Of a stretch of DNA of 64,000 nucleotides, positions 1 to 11,599 are shown one piece after another. The first letter of the stretch is position 1; every line of letters starts with the position of its first letter. The position numbers were made by a program, and so were the translations under genes. The DNA comes from Fomitopsis serialis (Eukaryota > Basidiomycota > Agaricomycetes > Polyporales > Fomitopsidaceae): the NCBI RefSeq assembly GCF_022376445.1, contig NW_025955035.1, forward strand, positions 124,001-188,000. Direction: 5' to 3'. Below the pieces are notes generated by a model, which saw nothing but the letters and a program-made list of their open reading frames with translations, was not told the origin of the DNA and did no database searches.

Positions 1-294
1 AAGCTTTCCTTGCGAAAATCCTCTGAGCGGATAATGCTTACAGAACTTCCCAGATATACATTTTGGTACACTCGGGCGAACAGCCATCTGAGCCAACGAC
101 CTCTAGTGTTCCCAAAAGGAAGTCTGTCTGTAGACGCCGGTCGCACGGAAATGGTCCCATCACGTGGTCGCTTCGCGTGAAGGAGGGCGACGGCGTTGTT
201 GTTGGCTGTTTGTCTCCCGGGGTGCTTTCTTCCTCGCCACCGCGCCGCACGGCTTACGAGAACTGTCCTCCCTGCCCACGGCGCGCTGTGCACC

Positions 295-3200
295 ATGCAG
301 GCCGCCGATGGCCCCGCCCTCGACCTCTCAGACATCATGCACACCATGTCTCCCTCGCCCGCCCCCAGACCGCCGCACTTCCCTCCGAAACGCAGGTGCC
401 TCTACCTGATGCGCAACTACAACCTCCTCATGGCAACGGCGTGTTCGCACTCGAACAGGGTGGGGCAGCTGTCATACATGTCTACGATGCACAAGGCGTA
501 CCCTCAACTCCGGAACCGCTGGATCGGCCTGAGCTGGACGCCATGAGACAGCGTGTACAGCACCTCGGACTTACAGGGCCTAGTCCGAGTCGAGATGCGA
601 CACCACTGGAGAGAGAACTCGCAACCATGGTACGTGTCGTACGCTGCGATACGCTTCGCTCTGACTTAACTGTATCCTGGTGCCTTAGGTCTTGCGCTTG
701 ACCTCCGATGCCGTCCTCCAACCATCCCCCTCGCAGTTAGCCTCCCAAGCTGAGACTATAGCTACTCTTAACCTCCAGCGCCATTTACTGCTTCACGGTC
801 GAGAGGAAGAGCGCGCGCTGTGGGATGTCGAGCGTCAAGGCTGGGATCGCACCGCGGAGGCCCTCCTCCGCCAGCGGCGCGATACCAAGGGCGTCGCGGA
901 AAAGGACCACGTGAGTGCATAGTGCATATGTCGATGGCTTGCAGGTCTGTGTGTATATCCTCATTTTCTCGTCCTCGGGTTCCTATGTAGCTATCACAGA
1001 CAGGTCTCTACCGGTGATCACATTCGCAACCCGGCTACTCACGCGGAAGCCCTTTGTGAATGTGTTCTGCATCTCCTATGCGCGTAGAACTGCTATGCAA
1101 AGGTTGTTGTACAAGGCGCCCCCGGGAAGACTGAAGAAGTTGCCGAAGGCACATGTCCTCTTCGTAGAATTAGCAACTTCTTGCACTTCCGTGGCTCCCA
1201 GTTGTGCTGAACGCGATCACTCTGTTCCACCGGACACCACAGACCATGTTCTGTCAACCTGTACTAACTTCATCGTCATAGGAAGCTGAGCGTTCACTCG
1301 CCCGACTACGAGATGAGAACTCTGCTCTGCGTCATAAGGTATGTTGCTAGAATGTTGTCATATCTATTGAGCTGATGGACATGTCTTTTCCTGAAATCTC
1401 AACTCCTTCGACGTGCTTTGTGACTGCTGTTTTGCCCTCGGCTGGTCTCTGGGTATAGCTTTCTGATACCAACACCCGCCTGTCCGCGCTGGAATCCGAG
1501 CTTTCTCGTCTGCGCCCCTTGCTTGCGGTACAGTCTGAGTTCCTCCGGGACCCAGACGTCCTTCAGCATGCTACCCTGTTGGACTTCACAGCGCCAAATG
1601 ACAACTCCGATCCCAAGAAGGCTAGAAAGTCCACTCACCGCGTCAAGAAGGAGGATGTCCTTGCTGCAGCTCCGCAGACTCAAGGACTAGATGCGAATGC
1701 TGAGCTAGTTGTCGGGCGGGATGCGATAGACATCGTTCCAGACATGATTACTCCAAGTGCCCGTGTGGATGGACAATCGACTGGCGAGACGGGCGTGAGG
1801 CCGCAAGACCTGACCATTGCCCCGGAAGACACACAAGGCGCAGGTCCTTCGCGACGACGACTCGATTCTACGGGCGACGTATTTGTGCCTCCGTCCCAGC
1901 CGAGCATGCCATCTGCGCTGAAAGCGTCAAGTTCCAAGCACGTAGAGAAGCACGCGAAGAAGAGCAAGGACAAGCGGGCGCGGTTCAAGGCTCCCGGCCC
2001 GCGCGCACCCTTACTCACCGACGCGCGGGCCGAGTGTATCCTCACGGCGGCGCGCAAGATCGGGCGCGTCCGTGCGGGCATTGCCGCTGGCCTGGTGAGG
2101 GGGCGTGAGCGCGAGGAGCGGCGGGCAGAAGCAGCGAAGAAGGCACGGAGGAGGCACAACGTACTTCGGGCGTCGTGCTCGGGAACCACCCTGACTGGCA
2201 GGGTACGTGGGTCCCCAGTGAGGGAGAGGCGGGGCCATCGAACTACCAGAGCGCTGTGGCGGGTCCGAGTGCCGGTACCAGTACGACTGCGACACAGGCT
2301 AGGGGCGTGGGTGTTCAGCATATGCACCCGTCGGGGCCATACCAGCTCACGGCGACTCCGCCGCAGATGCGTGTCGCTCCTGGATCTGTGCCTGCGCATC
2401 CGTACCCCATGCCGGGATTCGTGTATATGCAGGCAGTACCTAGTCCGCCGGGTGGACGAGCGGTGCCGCACAGGTGCCGCAGGGAACAGCCATGATGGTG
2501 CCAGTGTGGCCGATGCCGGGACGCCGCCCGCGGGAGGCAGCAGTCTCAAGCGCCGGGTCCTCCCCAGGGGCGTGGAGGCCACGCCCAGACGCAGGGGAGA
2601 TCGCCAGTAAAGAACGGGCGTGCGCAGGGCCACCGGCTACGCCGTTGGATTCGTTGTTGAGCGCTGCGACTGCTGCGCGGACTTTGATGGTGGACGAAGA
2701 CTACGATGGGGACGGGGATGGAGTTGGGGGTGGGGCTGGCGATGAGACGAGAAGGAAGAGGAGGAGCTGCCGAGCGTGAAGAGGTCGCCGAGGAGACGGT
2801 CCGCTGCTTCTGCCTCTGCCTTAGACAGGCCGGTACCGAAGAAACGGAAAGTAGGTGCGTCGGGTTCGGCGGGCAGCACTGCCTCGACGCGAGGTACCAC
2901 GGGAAGGACGAGGAGGCAAACCAGAGCCGCACTCGCGCAACAAGCCAGGAGCCACAGGAGCAGACGCTGCCCCGTCCGCCGCCTGACCGGAAAGGCAAGG
3001 GTAAACAACGCGAAAATCCGGTACTTCCACCGCCAGCGCAGACAAAGGGTAAGGGGAAAGCGACCGCCAATGGCGAAGTGCCCAACTCACCCAGCTAGCC
3101 CCTACACCCGCGCCTATCACGAGAGTCAGGAGCGCGTTGGACGTGCTCGCAGATCAGGCAGCTCAGATGCCGACGAGCAGACCGGGAAGTCGGAGACAGA

Positions 3201-3648
3201 GCGCGGAGCCGGACCGGGACAAGGAGAGGCGGCGGGCGGGCCCTGGACCGTCCGCGATGTCGAAGATGCAGACGGGCGAGACGTTGGCGGTGGAGGAACC
3301 GGAAGACCCTGGGCCTGAAGAGGAGGAAGGCGTCAGTGATGCAGATGCTGAGGGAGACGTGGACGCGGACATTGATGCAGACGCGGACGCAGAAGGCAGC
3401 GAGATGACGACGTCGTGGCGGCAGATGTCGAAGCTGCGAAGGGGCATACCGAGGCAACGGAGGAACGAACACAGCCAGGCGCTCTGCAGCACCCAGTCTC
3501 AATCCCAACGCCGTCGGGGACAACTCCGACGATGTCGACGAGGACTCGACAGATTGAACCCATCGACGTTGGCTCGACTCCCTCTACCCATGCGCAAACA
3601 TCCAGACGCACTGACGTGTCAATGGACACCGGTGCAGACGGACCATAA
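295..3648 (+). CDS. Basidiomycete coiled-coil / basic acidic-tailed protein, unknown function (frame broken by indels)
   Basis: I do not recognise a named family. The coding signal begins at the ATG at 295 and can be followed through introns at about 629-688, 911-1282 and 1340-1458. These join a charged helical stretch (REEERALWDVERQ, then RLRDENSALRHK, then SALESELSRLRPLL) that looks like a coiled coil. A long low-complexity region follows, with a basic segment (HAKKSKDKRARFK, then ARKIGRVRAGIAAGL at about 2050), a nuclear-signal-like PKKRKV at about 2840, Lys/Gly-rich DRKGKGKQR at about 2990, and an Asp/Glu-rich tail at about 3300-3400. The frame changes near 385, 2165, 2500, 2770, 2990, 3080 and 3415, although protein-like sequence continues on each side. 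Either the assembly has one-base errors here or the gene is decaying. A nuclear role is only inferred from the basic motifs. The end is the stop near 3648. Confidence 0.55.
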
Positions 3649-4000
3649 CATGTAACCGTCTCGAATGCAGTCGACGCGACGCGTGCCTGCGTAAATTGGT
3701 GCCTCAATCCCTCGTCAATAAAGTCCGTCATGCCATATATCTTATTTGCTTATTATCTGCTCTGTATGTAGTCGGTCGTCTGTCCTGGGACTCTCTGCGT
3801 CCTTCACGTTGTAATACAACTTCTGTATGTGCCTCAGGTTCTACTGTTCAACTTTATAAGTGCATCTAAATATGTGCCATAACCCTGCATTCCTCCTGGA
3901 GTGTTTCTACGCTGTCAGATAGCGCGCGAGCAACCATCCTCAGCACTGCAGACGGGTACTTGTCGCGGGCTGTCACCAGCACGTGACCGCGTCACAGCCC

Positions 4001-5519
4001 ATGGCCTCCATCACGCGTCGCAAGCGCTTGCCTGTTAACCTCGACTTGTCGCATGCGCTTCGAGAGCAAGATATGTCGAAGGTGACTGGTGTCTCAACCA
4101 CTTCTAATGTGCTCAAACGACGACACCAAAGTCCCTCCACCATTGACGGTAGGTAAGTCATCTTCGTGAGGACTGGTATTCCACCACATCGACGCGACGC
4201 GCACACATAGTGATGTCGACAGGAAAAGTAGTTTGAAGAGGAGGCGTGTCGACAGCTCAGGCTGGTGAGTGGTGAAAAATCCTCGTCTGAGTTGACGTGT
4301 CCACTAACCATCGTGAATCTTAGTATGGGAGTCGAGAACGACTCTGAATCCACGGACGAGAGCGTGCCCCAGCTATTCAGTATGCTGGACCTCGCGCAAC
4401 TGAATTCGCCAGAAGACATCGAAACTAGATTTAGCACGATTGCATCTGCTCTACTAAACGACTACCGGCTCTCGGTGGCTACTGAACACGGCAAGACCGA
4501 GTACGACTTCATGGAGATCGAGTTCTACCTCTACCGACCTGGCTGCCATGCAGACCCATTCACGCACCGATCGCACGAACAGCAATATGCTGGGCAATGG
4601 TAGATGCTCTGTAAATCGGCCTGCATTGTCTAACCGATTATGCCATAGGTACTTCCACCGTGCACCGCGACGATCGGGAAATGAACAGCCTTCACAGGCG
4701 CAGGGCAGCGGCTACAGAGGAGGGACGCGGAAAGGACTCGACCTCACGATTGGCGTGTCCCCTGACGGCCCATTAAGAAACCTACCTGAAGGTAGTGCGG
4801 AACGCGACGCGACGCGTACGGAGAGCACGCAAACGCGGGGAGGCATTCTGCTGCGGACGTTACGACGCGTATCAGACCAGAAGGTCTTCTCTGGTCCGTC
4901 TCTCCTCGTTGACGAGATCCTGCGCGCAAGTCGCGCCAAGTCTGTCGCGGAACTGGTCACCGCTAGGTTGCGTGGGGATATATCAGCGTTCTCCATCTCG
5001 GTTGGAGGGGCTGTGGGCAGCGCACCCCCCGTCACGGTTCCCGCTGCTACGAATGCTCATCTACGGCTGATGCGCATTCAACCTAATCGGGGCCGCTTCA
5101 AACCGCGTATCTTCCAGTCGCCACGGATTGGCCTTGATCTCTCGAACCCTGATATTCCGAAGGAGAATCCTCATTACCACTCCAGAGTCCAATTCGTCGC
5201 GAAGCACTATCGGTACTTCGTCCATCCGCATCTTCTGACGGCCAACGGTCGCGGCCAGACGTTCCTGGGTGTATATTTGCAGTGTACTGCTCAGCCGCAG
5301 TTCGATGACGACGACGAGATCATTGAGGAGGTCGCGCGTCTGACCGGTCTGAAGGTGCAGACGGCTAGGAACTACCTAGCAGAGTACCGATGGGGACTGG
5401 AACAAGGCCAGCTGAAGGCGTTCCTTGGGACCGCCGGGAAGGGTGCCTCTGCTGCGCCGGCTACGTTCTTGCGGATGATGGGCACTCTGGCGAAGCTCGA
5501 TTCGCAACAACAGGCATAG
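4001..5519 (+). CDS. Conserved fungal protein of unknown function, 450 aa, four exons
   Basis: Splicing 4001-4152, 4211-4264, 4324-4599 and 4649-5519 gives an open frame of 1353 nt, with GT-AG introns throughout. The N-terminal 60 residues are basic (SLKRRRVD) and may be a nuclear signal. The core has an acidic lead-in, then KTEYDFMEIEFYLY, a junction at W-YFHRAPRR across intron 3, GYRGGTRKGLDLTIG, GGILLRTLRR, and a helical C-terminus (EEVARLTGLKVQTARNYLAEY) ending near KLDSQQQA. I recognise the pattern from basidiomycete proteins without a named domain. The GGTRKGLD and GGILLR blocks look catalytic or ligand-binding, but no reaction can be assigned. No frame error was found, so this gene is a good local control for assembly quality. 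The first ATG is preceded by an open 5' region and no upstream in-frame coding signal was seen. Confidence 0.8.
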
Positions 5520-6772
5520 CTGCAACGCACCGTCGAGGCGTAGATCGATCCAACCAGGTCGTGTGGTCGTACCAAAGTCGTACTCTACGCGTGCACGCTG
5601 GTGTTAGATGCATGGTGATCAATATGACGGACAATTTCTCTTCGTCTCCAGAGCTGATGGGAGACTACGCTTGGACTACGCAGTGTTCGCCGTGACGACC
5701 CGACGCTGCGCCCCCAGGTAAGTTATATTATTGTAAACACGCCTCGACCGTCACATCAGGAGATGCGGTAGAAGTCGAACTCTTAGAAGGGTGTAAAGGA
5801 GGTAGGGTCTCCTGTCGCATGAGGCCCATCCGTGATGCCCCGAAGCACTTTGATGAGGCTGTGTATGCGACGACGGGCCTGTCTGCAGCAGTGAGCCGAT
5901 GGCGACCTAGCTTGGGTGATTCTTAGGTGAGTTGGAACTGGGACGGTGGCACAGTGATGTTGTGGGGAGGGCTTCCCGTAGCTCGTGAACGAAAGGTATG
6001 AGACGTGCAATCCCTGCGAATGCAACAGGGGACTACTTAGCCCTGACTTTAGCCTGAGGGCCGGGATGTTGGCATCTTTCCGACACTTTGCGCATGCGCT
6101 TGATGAAGGTGCTCCACAGGACTGCGTCCCGAGCTCTCTATGCGTCCTGTGAGACTCTCTGTCTTGTACAAGTTAGCAATCTAGAGCAGATCGGCTCGGG
6201 ATGCGCATTGGACTATTGGATCGATCATTTTGCTGTGTATCGACAGTCCGCATCAACCTTCTGAGACGACTGCAACGGTCGGGTAGACGTCTGTTTGTAG
6301 CAAAGGGGCACGCTGAGGGCACATTGGTTGTTGTATGTGCGTCTGGAAGAGTGCCGTCAGGGGGCGGTGGACCGAGACAGACTCTGAAAGTCTGAAGAGG
6401 AGGAGGAGGGCATCCATTTGGTGCCACAATGTGACGATGGAGCTCTCGCGTCGGATGCCGACGATCTCGATCGAGACGATGATGGCCGTTGCTGCGACGC
6501 TAACCACTTGTGTCACCCCCCATCATGCCCCAACAGGTCTTACATATAACGGCCGCACACCAACAGCCCTCAAGACAACACACCGCCGGACGCGTACCTT
6601 CTCTGCTGGACAGATGGTCATTCCTCGTTAAGCCCGCGCACACCCAAAAGCCGACTCCTGCTATCGTACTGGCACCCTTTAATCCGCTACTCTACTGAAC
6701 AGCTCTACTGCATCCAACCTTCGTCCCTCTCTTCATTATTCCGTTTCTACACACCGCTAATCTGCACCACTC
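5520..6772. other. Intergenic region without a recognised gene
   Basis: Only short open frames occur on either strand and none has protein-like composition. The last about 100 bases before 6773 are pyrimidine-rich and are the likely promoter and leader of the next gene. Confidence 0.5.
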
Positions 6773-7751
6773 ATGCCGTCCTATCTAGAACCACTGTCGC
6801 CCATCTCGCCGCTGTGCAAATCCCTCGTCGGTTTGCCATGGGCCACGCCTGACTGTCAAGAATCAGAGTCAGCGTGTCGCGCTGCTGCTCCTCTACCTCG
6901 TCTGCCCACGCGTCCTCAAAATGCCCGTGCGTCATGTCCATCTGCATTGCGCGGGCCCCGCGCACCGTGCCGTTCACGCGTGGTCTCCAACGAGAATCAG
7001 CGGCCGTGTAGCTACAGCCGCGTTCTGTCCACTGTGGTTCGCCCTCTGCCTGCACCTCCGCCATGCCCGTCCACTTCCACACGCCGGTGCACGTATCGTC
7101 CACTCCCGCGGCCACCAAGCCCACCCGCCCCTCCGCCCCCAAGTCCGGTCCTTCAGGTCGACAGGGGCTTCGAGCACGAACTGCGTCTGTCGCAGAAGCA
7201 CGTCCTCCGGCTTGCTATCCCCGACTCGCCTGAGCTGGGGCTTATTATCGTCTCACCTCTCACGGACACATCATCAGACCTGTCCGGGCCGTCGCTTAGC
7301 AGAACTGTCGGGACGGATTCCCCGTGCGTAGACGAGACAGGAGGTGGATGGTTGCGTACGAGCCACTTGACAATCGACATCTCAACGACCCACACTCCCG
7401 CGTATTGATACCGATACCAACGCGAAGGGGCAAAGGCCACTCCCGGACAAAGTCGTTCCCTCAGCGCATTGCACCGCGCACCACGCTGTCCTCTCTCCTA
7501 TAGAAAAATACTATGACGAAGCCCCCGTTGTGCTCAGGCAGGTCGGCAGCAATCGCTCGCGTCGCCCGTCGAACGAGGCGGATGAGGGCCCGCCCAGCCC
7601 GCCGCGGAAGTGCAGCCACGCTCGTATCGCGTCGGACCTGTCGAAGAAGTTGAAGCGGTACAGCTGCAAGTGGATCAGGGAGAAGAGTGGGAGGCGGTGG
7701 GTCGAGGAGGACTATGGGACGGTGCTGCAGAAGTTGAGGCGGTTGAAATGA
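6773..7751 (+). CDS. Basidiomycete hypothetical protein, 276 aa, two exons
   Basis: Exons 6773-7355 and 7504-7751, separated by a 148-nt GT-AG intron, join in phase (a single C plus AA at the junction gives Gln) and produce an intact 831-nt frame. The N-terminus (MPSYLEPLSPISPL) is followed by a Pro/Ser/Arg-rich, probably disordered stretch to about residue 125. An ordered piece follows (ELRLSQKHVLRLAIPDSP, then LGLIIVSPL). The C-terminal 80 residues are basic and Trp-rich: WLQKYYDEAPVVLRQ, KLKRYSCKWIREK, RRWVEEDYGTVLQKLRRLK. That tail resembles endings of other Agaricomycete proteins of unknown function. No enzyme motif, signal peptide or membrane segment is visible. Codon choice in the first exon is ambiguous because another frame is also open, so exon 1 is less certain than exon 2. 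Confidence 0.6.
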
Positions 7752-8005
7752 TGTGTCTCAGTGCGTATAGAGCGTGTTTCGCGTTGTGGACCGCGGAGCT
7801 GATTGGGTCGTTGCTTCACGTTAGGTAGAGCAGACGAAACAAAACCTATGGACCTGTCGCCGTGGGCGACGTATATCCAAGTTCGACGAATATCTCTGTA
7901 ACTGATGACGTTAGGTCCACGGATTGCTATCAATTGTCATGATGTTCTCCTTGCAATATCGTCATCCGCTAACCCTGCTAGCAAGTTTCCCTCCTATCCC
8001 ATGTA

Positions 8006-8362
8006 TCAAGAAGAAGATTGGGGTGACCGCGCCACGTCCACAGCTGCCCACAAATCTGCCGCGGTGGCTTTTGCCATCGCAGCTTCATCCCACCCGTGCG
8101 TGAGGAAAGCGTCGAGTGTGTGCATGTTGGAGATCAGGATTGCTTTGGCGACGTGCGCGTCGTCGATGGTCTCCCTGTCGTGTTCGTCGGCTGTGCCGTC
8201 GATATGACCGTACAGCTTGAGCGCAACCAGGATGGCACGCATGCGGACTTTCCACTCGCGGACGTTTGACATGTCTTTTTGAGCTGCTGCGACTCCGGTA
8301 TGATAGGTATATGAATCGATCTCATACTGTGGTTGTCTGACGGTCACGGCGTCGTTAGGCAT
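8006..8362 (-). pseudogene. Gag-like fragment 1 (Copia-type gag N-terminal domain, UBN2/DUF4219-like)
   Basis: The reverse strand encodes a domain of about 115 residues with VREWKVRMRAILVALKLYG, a short acidic linker, HVAKAILISNMHT, and a closing ATAADLWAAVD. This order matches the N-terminal gag domain of Ty1/Copia retroelements. The expected lead-in IPESQQLKK is present but in another frame. The frame changes at an A5 run near 8278, so the copy is broken or mis-sequenced there. No zinc knuckle, protease, integrase or reverse transcriptase follows. It is the first of three similar units on the same strand. Confidence 0.6.
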
Positions 8363-8877
8363 TGCTTCCTAGCACTGCGAGTGGGTCGCCACAACTGACC
8401 TCTGGCAAACAAGCAGCTGAAGATCGCGATTGCAAAGCGCCAGAGTTAGGTGCGGAGGGTTGTTTAGCAGGAGTGGGCTGATTCGTTGACAGAATTGGCA
8501 GGGCGCCGTTCGACCAATGTGTATCGCATAGGACCCAGGTCGTGTCATATGACCCGACGATTCTACGTTCAACCATCTACACGTTCCAAAGATGATACAG
8601 CGACGCTGTGAGTATCGATATTCTTACGCGTCCCCTGTTCTCCGCCGGAATCTACTGGTGGCATTGATGATGCCTGCAGCCTTCAATACCATGGCTGTCC
8701 CATGGAAGTCACGAGGCACTGTATGTCCTCCCTTAGAGAGAGGGAGCTTACTTAGTGCGTTTAAGAGAATGGTGGCATGTCGCGAAATAATGCAAAGTTT
8801 CCTGTGAGCAGTGGTCGTAAGTACGCGCAACAAGAGACACGGCAATTTGCATTACTGTACCAGATTGCATCACCGGT

Positions 8878-9216
8878 TCAGCGTCCGCGGTATCCTTGAC
8901 TCTCGAGCCTGCGCCAAATCTCCCTCGCGTTCATGCGTTCTATCTCCAGCCCATCCGCACAAATAGGAAACACCGTCTGCGTTATTCTCTCCATGTTGAG
9001 AATGAGTATGGTCCTCGCCACGTCGTGCCCTTCGTGTTCTTCGTCGCACGGTCCATCGAAATCGTAGACTGTGTATGCTTTCATAATGGCGCTGATGCGG
9101 GCCCGCCACTCCAGGTAGTTTGACCCTGTTGCGTTGAGTCGCTGAGACTCAGGGAGAATCATGGGCACGTTCGGACTCCAACCTCGCTTCCTGTATGTAG
9201 ATGCGCTGTTGCCCAT
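8878..9216 (-). CDS. Gag-like small protein 2 (Copia-type gag N-terminal domain only)
   Basis: This is an intact 112-codon frame on the reverse strand. It contains ILPESQRLNATGSNYLEWRA, then ISAIMKAYTVYDFDG, an acidic linker, VARTILILNMERI and AREIWRRLESQGY. It is the cleanest of the three tandem gag-like units and shows the family arrangement best: a proline-glutamate-serine lead, a GSNYxxW motif, an acidic turn, a hydrophobic helix and an IWxxLE end. It stops where a retroelement gag would continue to its zinc knuckle, and no pol sequence is nearby. It may be a retroelement relic or a domesticated short gag; the sequence alone cannot decide. Confidence 0.6.
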   Translation of the reverse strand: MGNSASTYRKRGWSPNVPMILPESQRLNATGSNYLEWRARISAIMKAYTVYDFDGPCDEEHEGHDVARTILILNMERITQTVFPICADGLEIERMNAREIWRRLESQGYRGR

Positions 9217-9562
9217 CCTGTGTCGGGCTACGCATCTCGTTTGGTAAGTTGCTCGTTGTACTCAGTTGATACCCGAGCAGACTCACTTCACTGTGCTGGC
9301 GTTTCCAGGAACGTGCGGGTCAATACAACTACTAACCTGAATGCAGACGGAATACCTGTACTTCAAGGTCAGTCACCCAACCGAGTACTTAATGTGACAC
9401 TCACAGGGGCTGTACTTTTCAAGCACTAGTACTTTAGCCTGACAGAGGCTGCCAAGTGAACCTGAGCAGGGGGCCGCTCGACTGCAGCTCGCCAGCGACT
9501 CTCAGCGACTCCGCAACACATGCTGAACTCAATCACAGTCACACGATCAACTGACTGTGTGG

Positions 9563-9590
9563 TGACGTAGGGTGACGTCCGCCTATATAA
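9563..9590 (+). promoter_or_regulatory. Two CRE-like TGACGT sites followed by a TATA box
   Basis: TGACGT occurs at 9563-9568 and again at 9573-9578, exactly 10 bases apart (one helical turn). TATATAA lies at 9584-9590. This arrangement is typical of an ATF/CREB-type promoter read on the + strand, but no recognised + strand gene begins just downstream. It sits between gag-like fragments 2 and 3, so it may be the promoter part of a decayed LTR. Binding is inferred from sequence only. Confidence 0.4.
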
Positions 9591-9734
9591 GCTATTGGGA
9601 CGACTTGGCCGACGAGTGACTACAAAATGTCAGAGCATACACTGCCAACTGGGACATGGCGGCATAGACATTGCCGCATGCGCATGAGTGAGTCAACGTT
9701 AATCATTGCTCGAGGTCAACTGCGTCTTTGCATC

Positions 9735-10254
9735 CTAGAACATTGAGTCCATTCCATCGCATTCAACGTAACCAACTATTACACCCCAGCCACTCCTATG
9801 GAAGCTGCCAGGCGTGGAGGAGCTCGAATTCGCCGGAAGATACCTTTGCTCGAGATGGTTCCAGATCTCCTGTGCAGTCATGCCTTCAAGCTTTACTACA
9901 TCCTGCTTCGTAGCAATGTAAGCTATCGGATTGAGCACCGTATTGTGCTCCTCTATATTGAGGAGGAGGATGGCCTTTGCCGCGATATCGATTCAAGTTG
10001 TGAACGGCCCTGTCCGAATGAGATAGTATTCTGGATCTGCTGCCGTCAACCTGGTCCCACAGCTTGTGGAGACGCAGTAGGGCACCGACGTGCATCCTCC
10101 AGCTGGTATAGTTACTGCCGGCGCTCTTGAGATGACGAGACTCAGGAAGCAGGACCGGAACTCCTTGCTGCAGATATTGGTCCATGTCGTGAGACGGTGC
10201 CTGTATCTGGTATAGACATGGACGGTGAGTACTTGGCCCCGATGTAGACGACAT
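9735..10254 (-). pseudogene. Gag-like fragment 3 (frameshifted)
   Basis: On the reverse strand the first part reads LLPESRHLKSAGSNYTSW, then RLHKLWDQVDG. The frame then changes near 10000, after which AKAILLLNIEEHNTVLNP and GMTAQEIWNHLEQRYL continue the same domain. The order of motifs is that of fragments 1 and 2, so the three are paralogous. The two halves lie in different frames, meaning an indel has broken the copy or been introduced by sequencing. Confidence 0.6.
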
Positions 10255-11085
10255 GATCCTTCACCAATTCCAGTAGATTTGGACTTCCTAGCCCACGTCA
10301 TCAGTACTACAGCCCAAGTTAAGCGCGCCGGGTGAACTACTCACTAATCGAACCCAGTGTCGATGCAGCGCGTACTTATCTCCAGTTGTCTCGCCAATGG
10401 ACTGATGTTGTTATGTCTGTGTGACAACGTCCAATGCCGCTCGCCAATAATGAGGCTCAGTCGATGTGCCGTTTGAGCGGTGTCGTGAAGGAGGGCTGGT
10501 GGCGACTTGGGGAGCTTCATAACAGGTACTAGCCCGTCTTTATATCTCGTGGACTAGCGCACATCGCCCTGTCCGTCCGATGCTGATCTTTACATCGCCT
10601 TCTGAGTTCTCACACCATCCCAGGCTTCTCAATCTGATAAGCAACATACAGCTCCCCGCAGTCGCTGCGTCCCAAGACCCAGCGCAGGTTACCGGCTGCA
10701 CGGACTAGCCTCAGTAAGTACTACGCTTGACGGAATAGTCTAGGTACAGGTGTGTCAAGTTGCTCTCGCGATCATACTTTGGCATCGAGCGAAACACCGT
10801 AGAAGTTGCCTGCCGCATGTGAGGCAAGGCGCTGCTGATAAACTGAACTCAAACTATGTGGGTCATGCCGCTCAGCTAGTGGTCGCTTCGATGTATACCT
10901 ATCTTCGCTACCTTCTTATCAAGGTTGGTCTTTGCTATCCGAGAAGATCATCGAAATGGCTAGCCAACAGAGGCCGCTATACTGTAAGCTACCATCTGCA
11001 GAAGTTGGCTGTGATGGGGCGACCCGAGTCACCCGACGCGTCTCACTGCGGACAAACCGCGTTGTGCGAAGCGCTCACATGGTAC
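10255..11085. other. Intergenic / decayed repeat DNA
   Basis: I see no convincing coding signal here. The open frames are short and their composition is not protein-like. The region separates the gag-like cluster from the MITE. Confidence 0.4.
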
Positions 11086-11088
11086 TTA

Positions 11089-11307
11089 CATTGTAAGGGC
11101 GTGTATATTTTTACGGCTCTAAGTCGGAGCTCCTAACATAGAGAATGGGATTCCTTTGTTCGGCCTAACATTTTGAATGTTCCTAGAATCGGGAATGTAA
11201 GTGTTATGTTCTTCCTATGTTCCGAAATCGTGCCATGTTCTAGGAATGTACTTCCCATGTTAGGGAAGTTCACTTGATGGCTTACTAATATACACGCCCT
11301 TGCAATG
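11089..11307. mobile_element. 219-bp Harbinger-like MITE
   Basis: The 21-base end at 11089-11109 (CATTGTAAGGGCGTGTATAT plus T) is the reverse complement of 11287-11307, with one mismatch. A direct TTA flanks each side (11086-11088 and 11308-11310). A 3-bp TTA/TWA target duplication with perfect-type terminal inverted repeats is characteristic of PIF/Harbinger elements, and the lack of any coding sequence makes this a miniature non-autonomous member. The interior contains several GGAATGT/ACATTCC-like words that may form further hairpins. The near-perfect termini suggest fairly recent insertion. Confidence 0.75.
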
Positions 11308-11599
11308 TTAGGCCTATGTAAGCGCCTCGCACAATCCGGGTTGTCCGCAGTGTCTGCGACGTGTGTCCGATGGTCACGTGTGCGCGTCGCTGTTGTGGAT
11401 CTGGACTCGGGTTCCTCTTTGACGTGTACATGCTCTATGATTTCGCTCATAATGAGGTACACTCGGTCGAGGTCATTGCGTCGACAAAGATACTACACAA
11501 AACGGGTTCACGAGGCCAAGAGAGGAATGGGCAGCCGACATCTTATGATCATAGGTGCGTGACTGAGTAGTACTTGGAGGTCATATACACTCAAATGAC

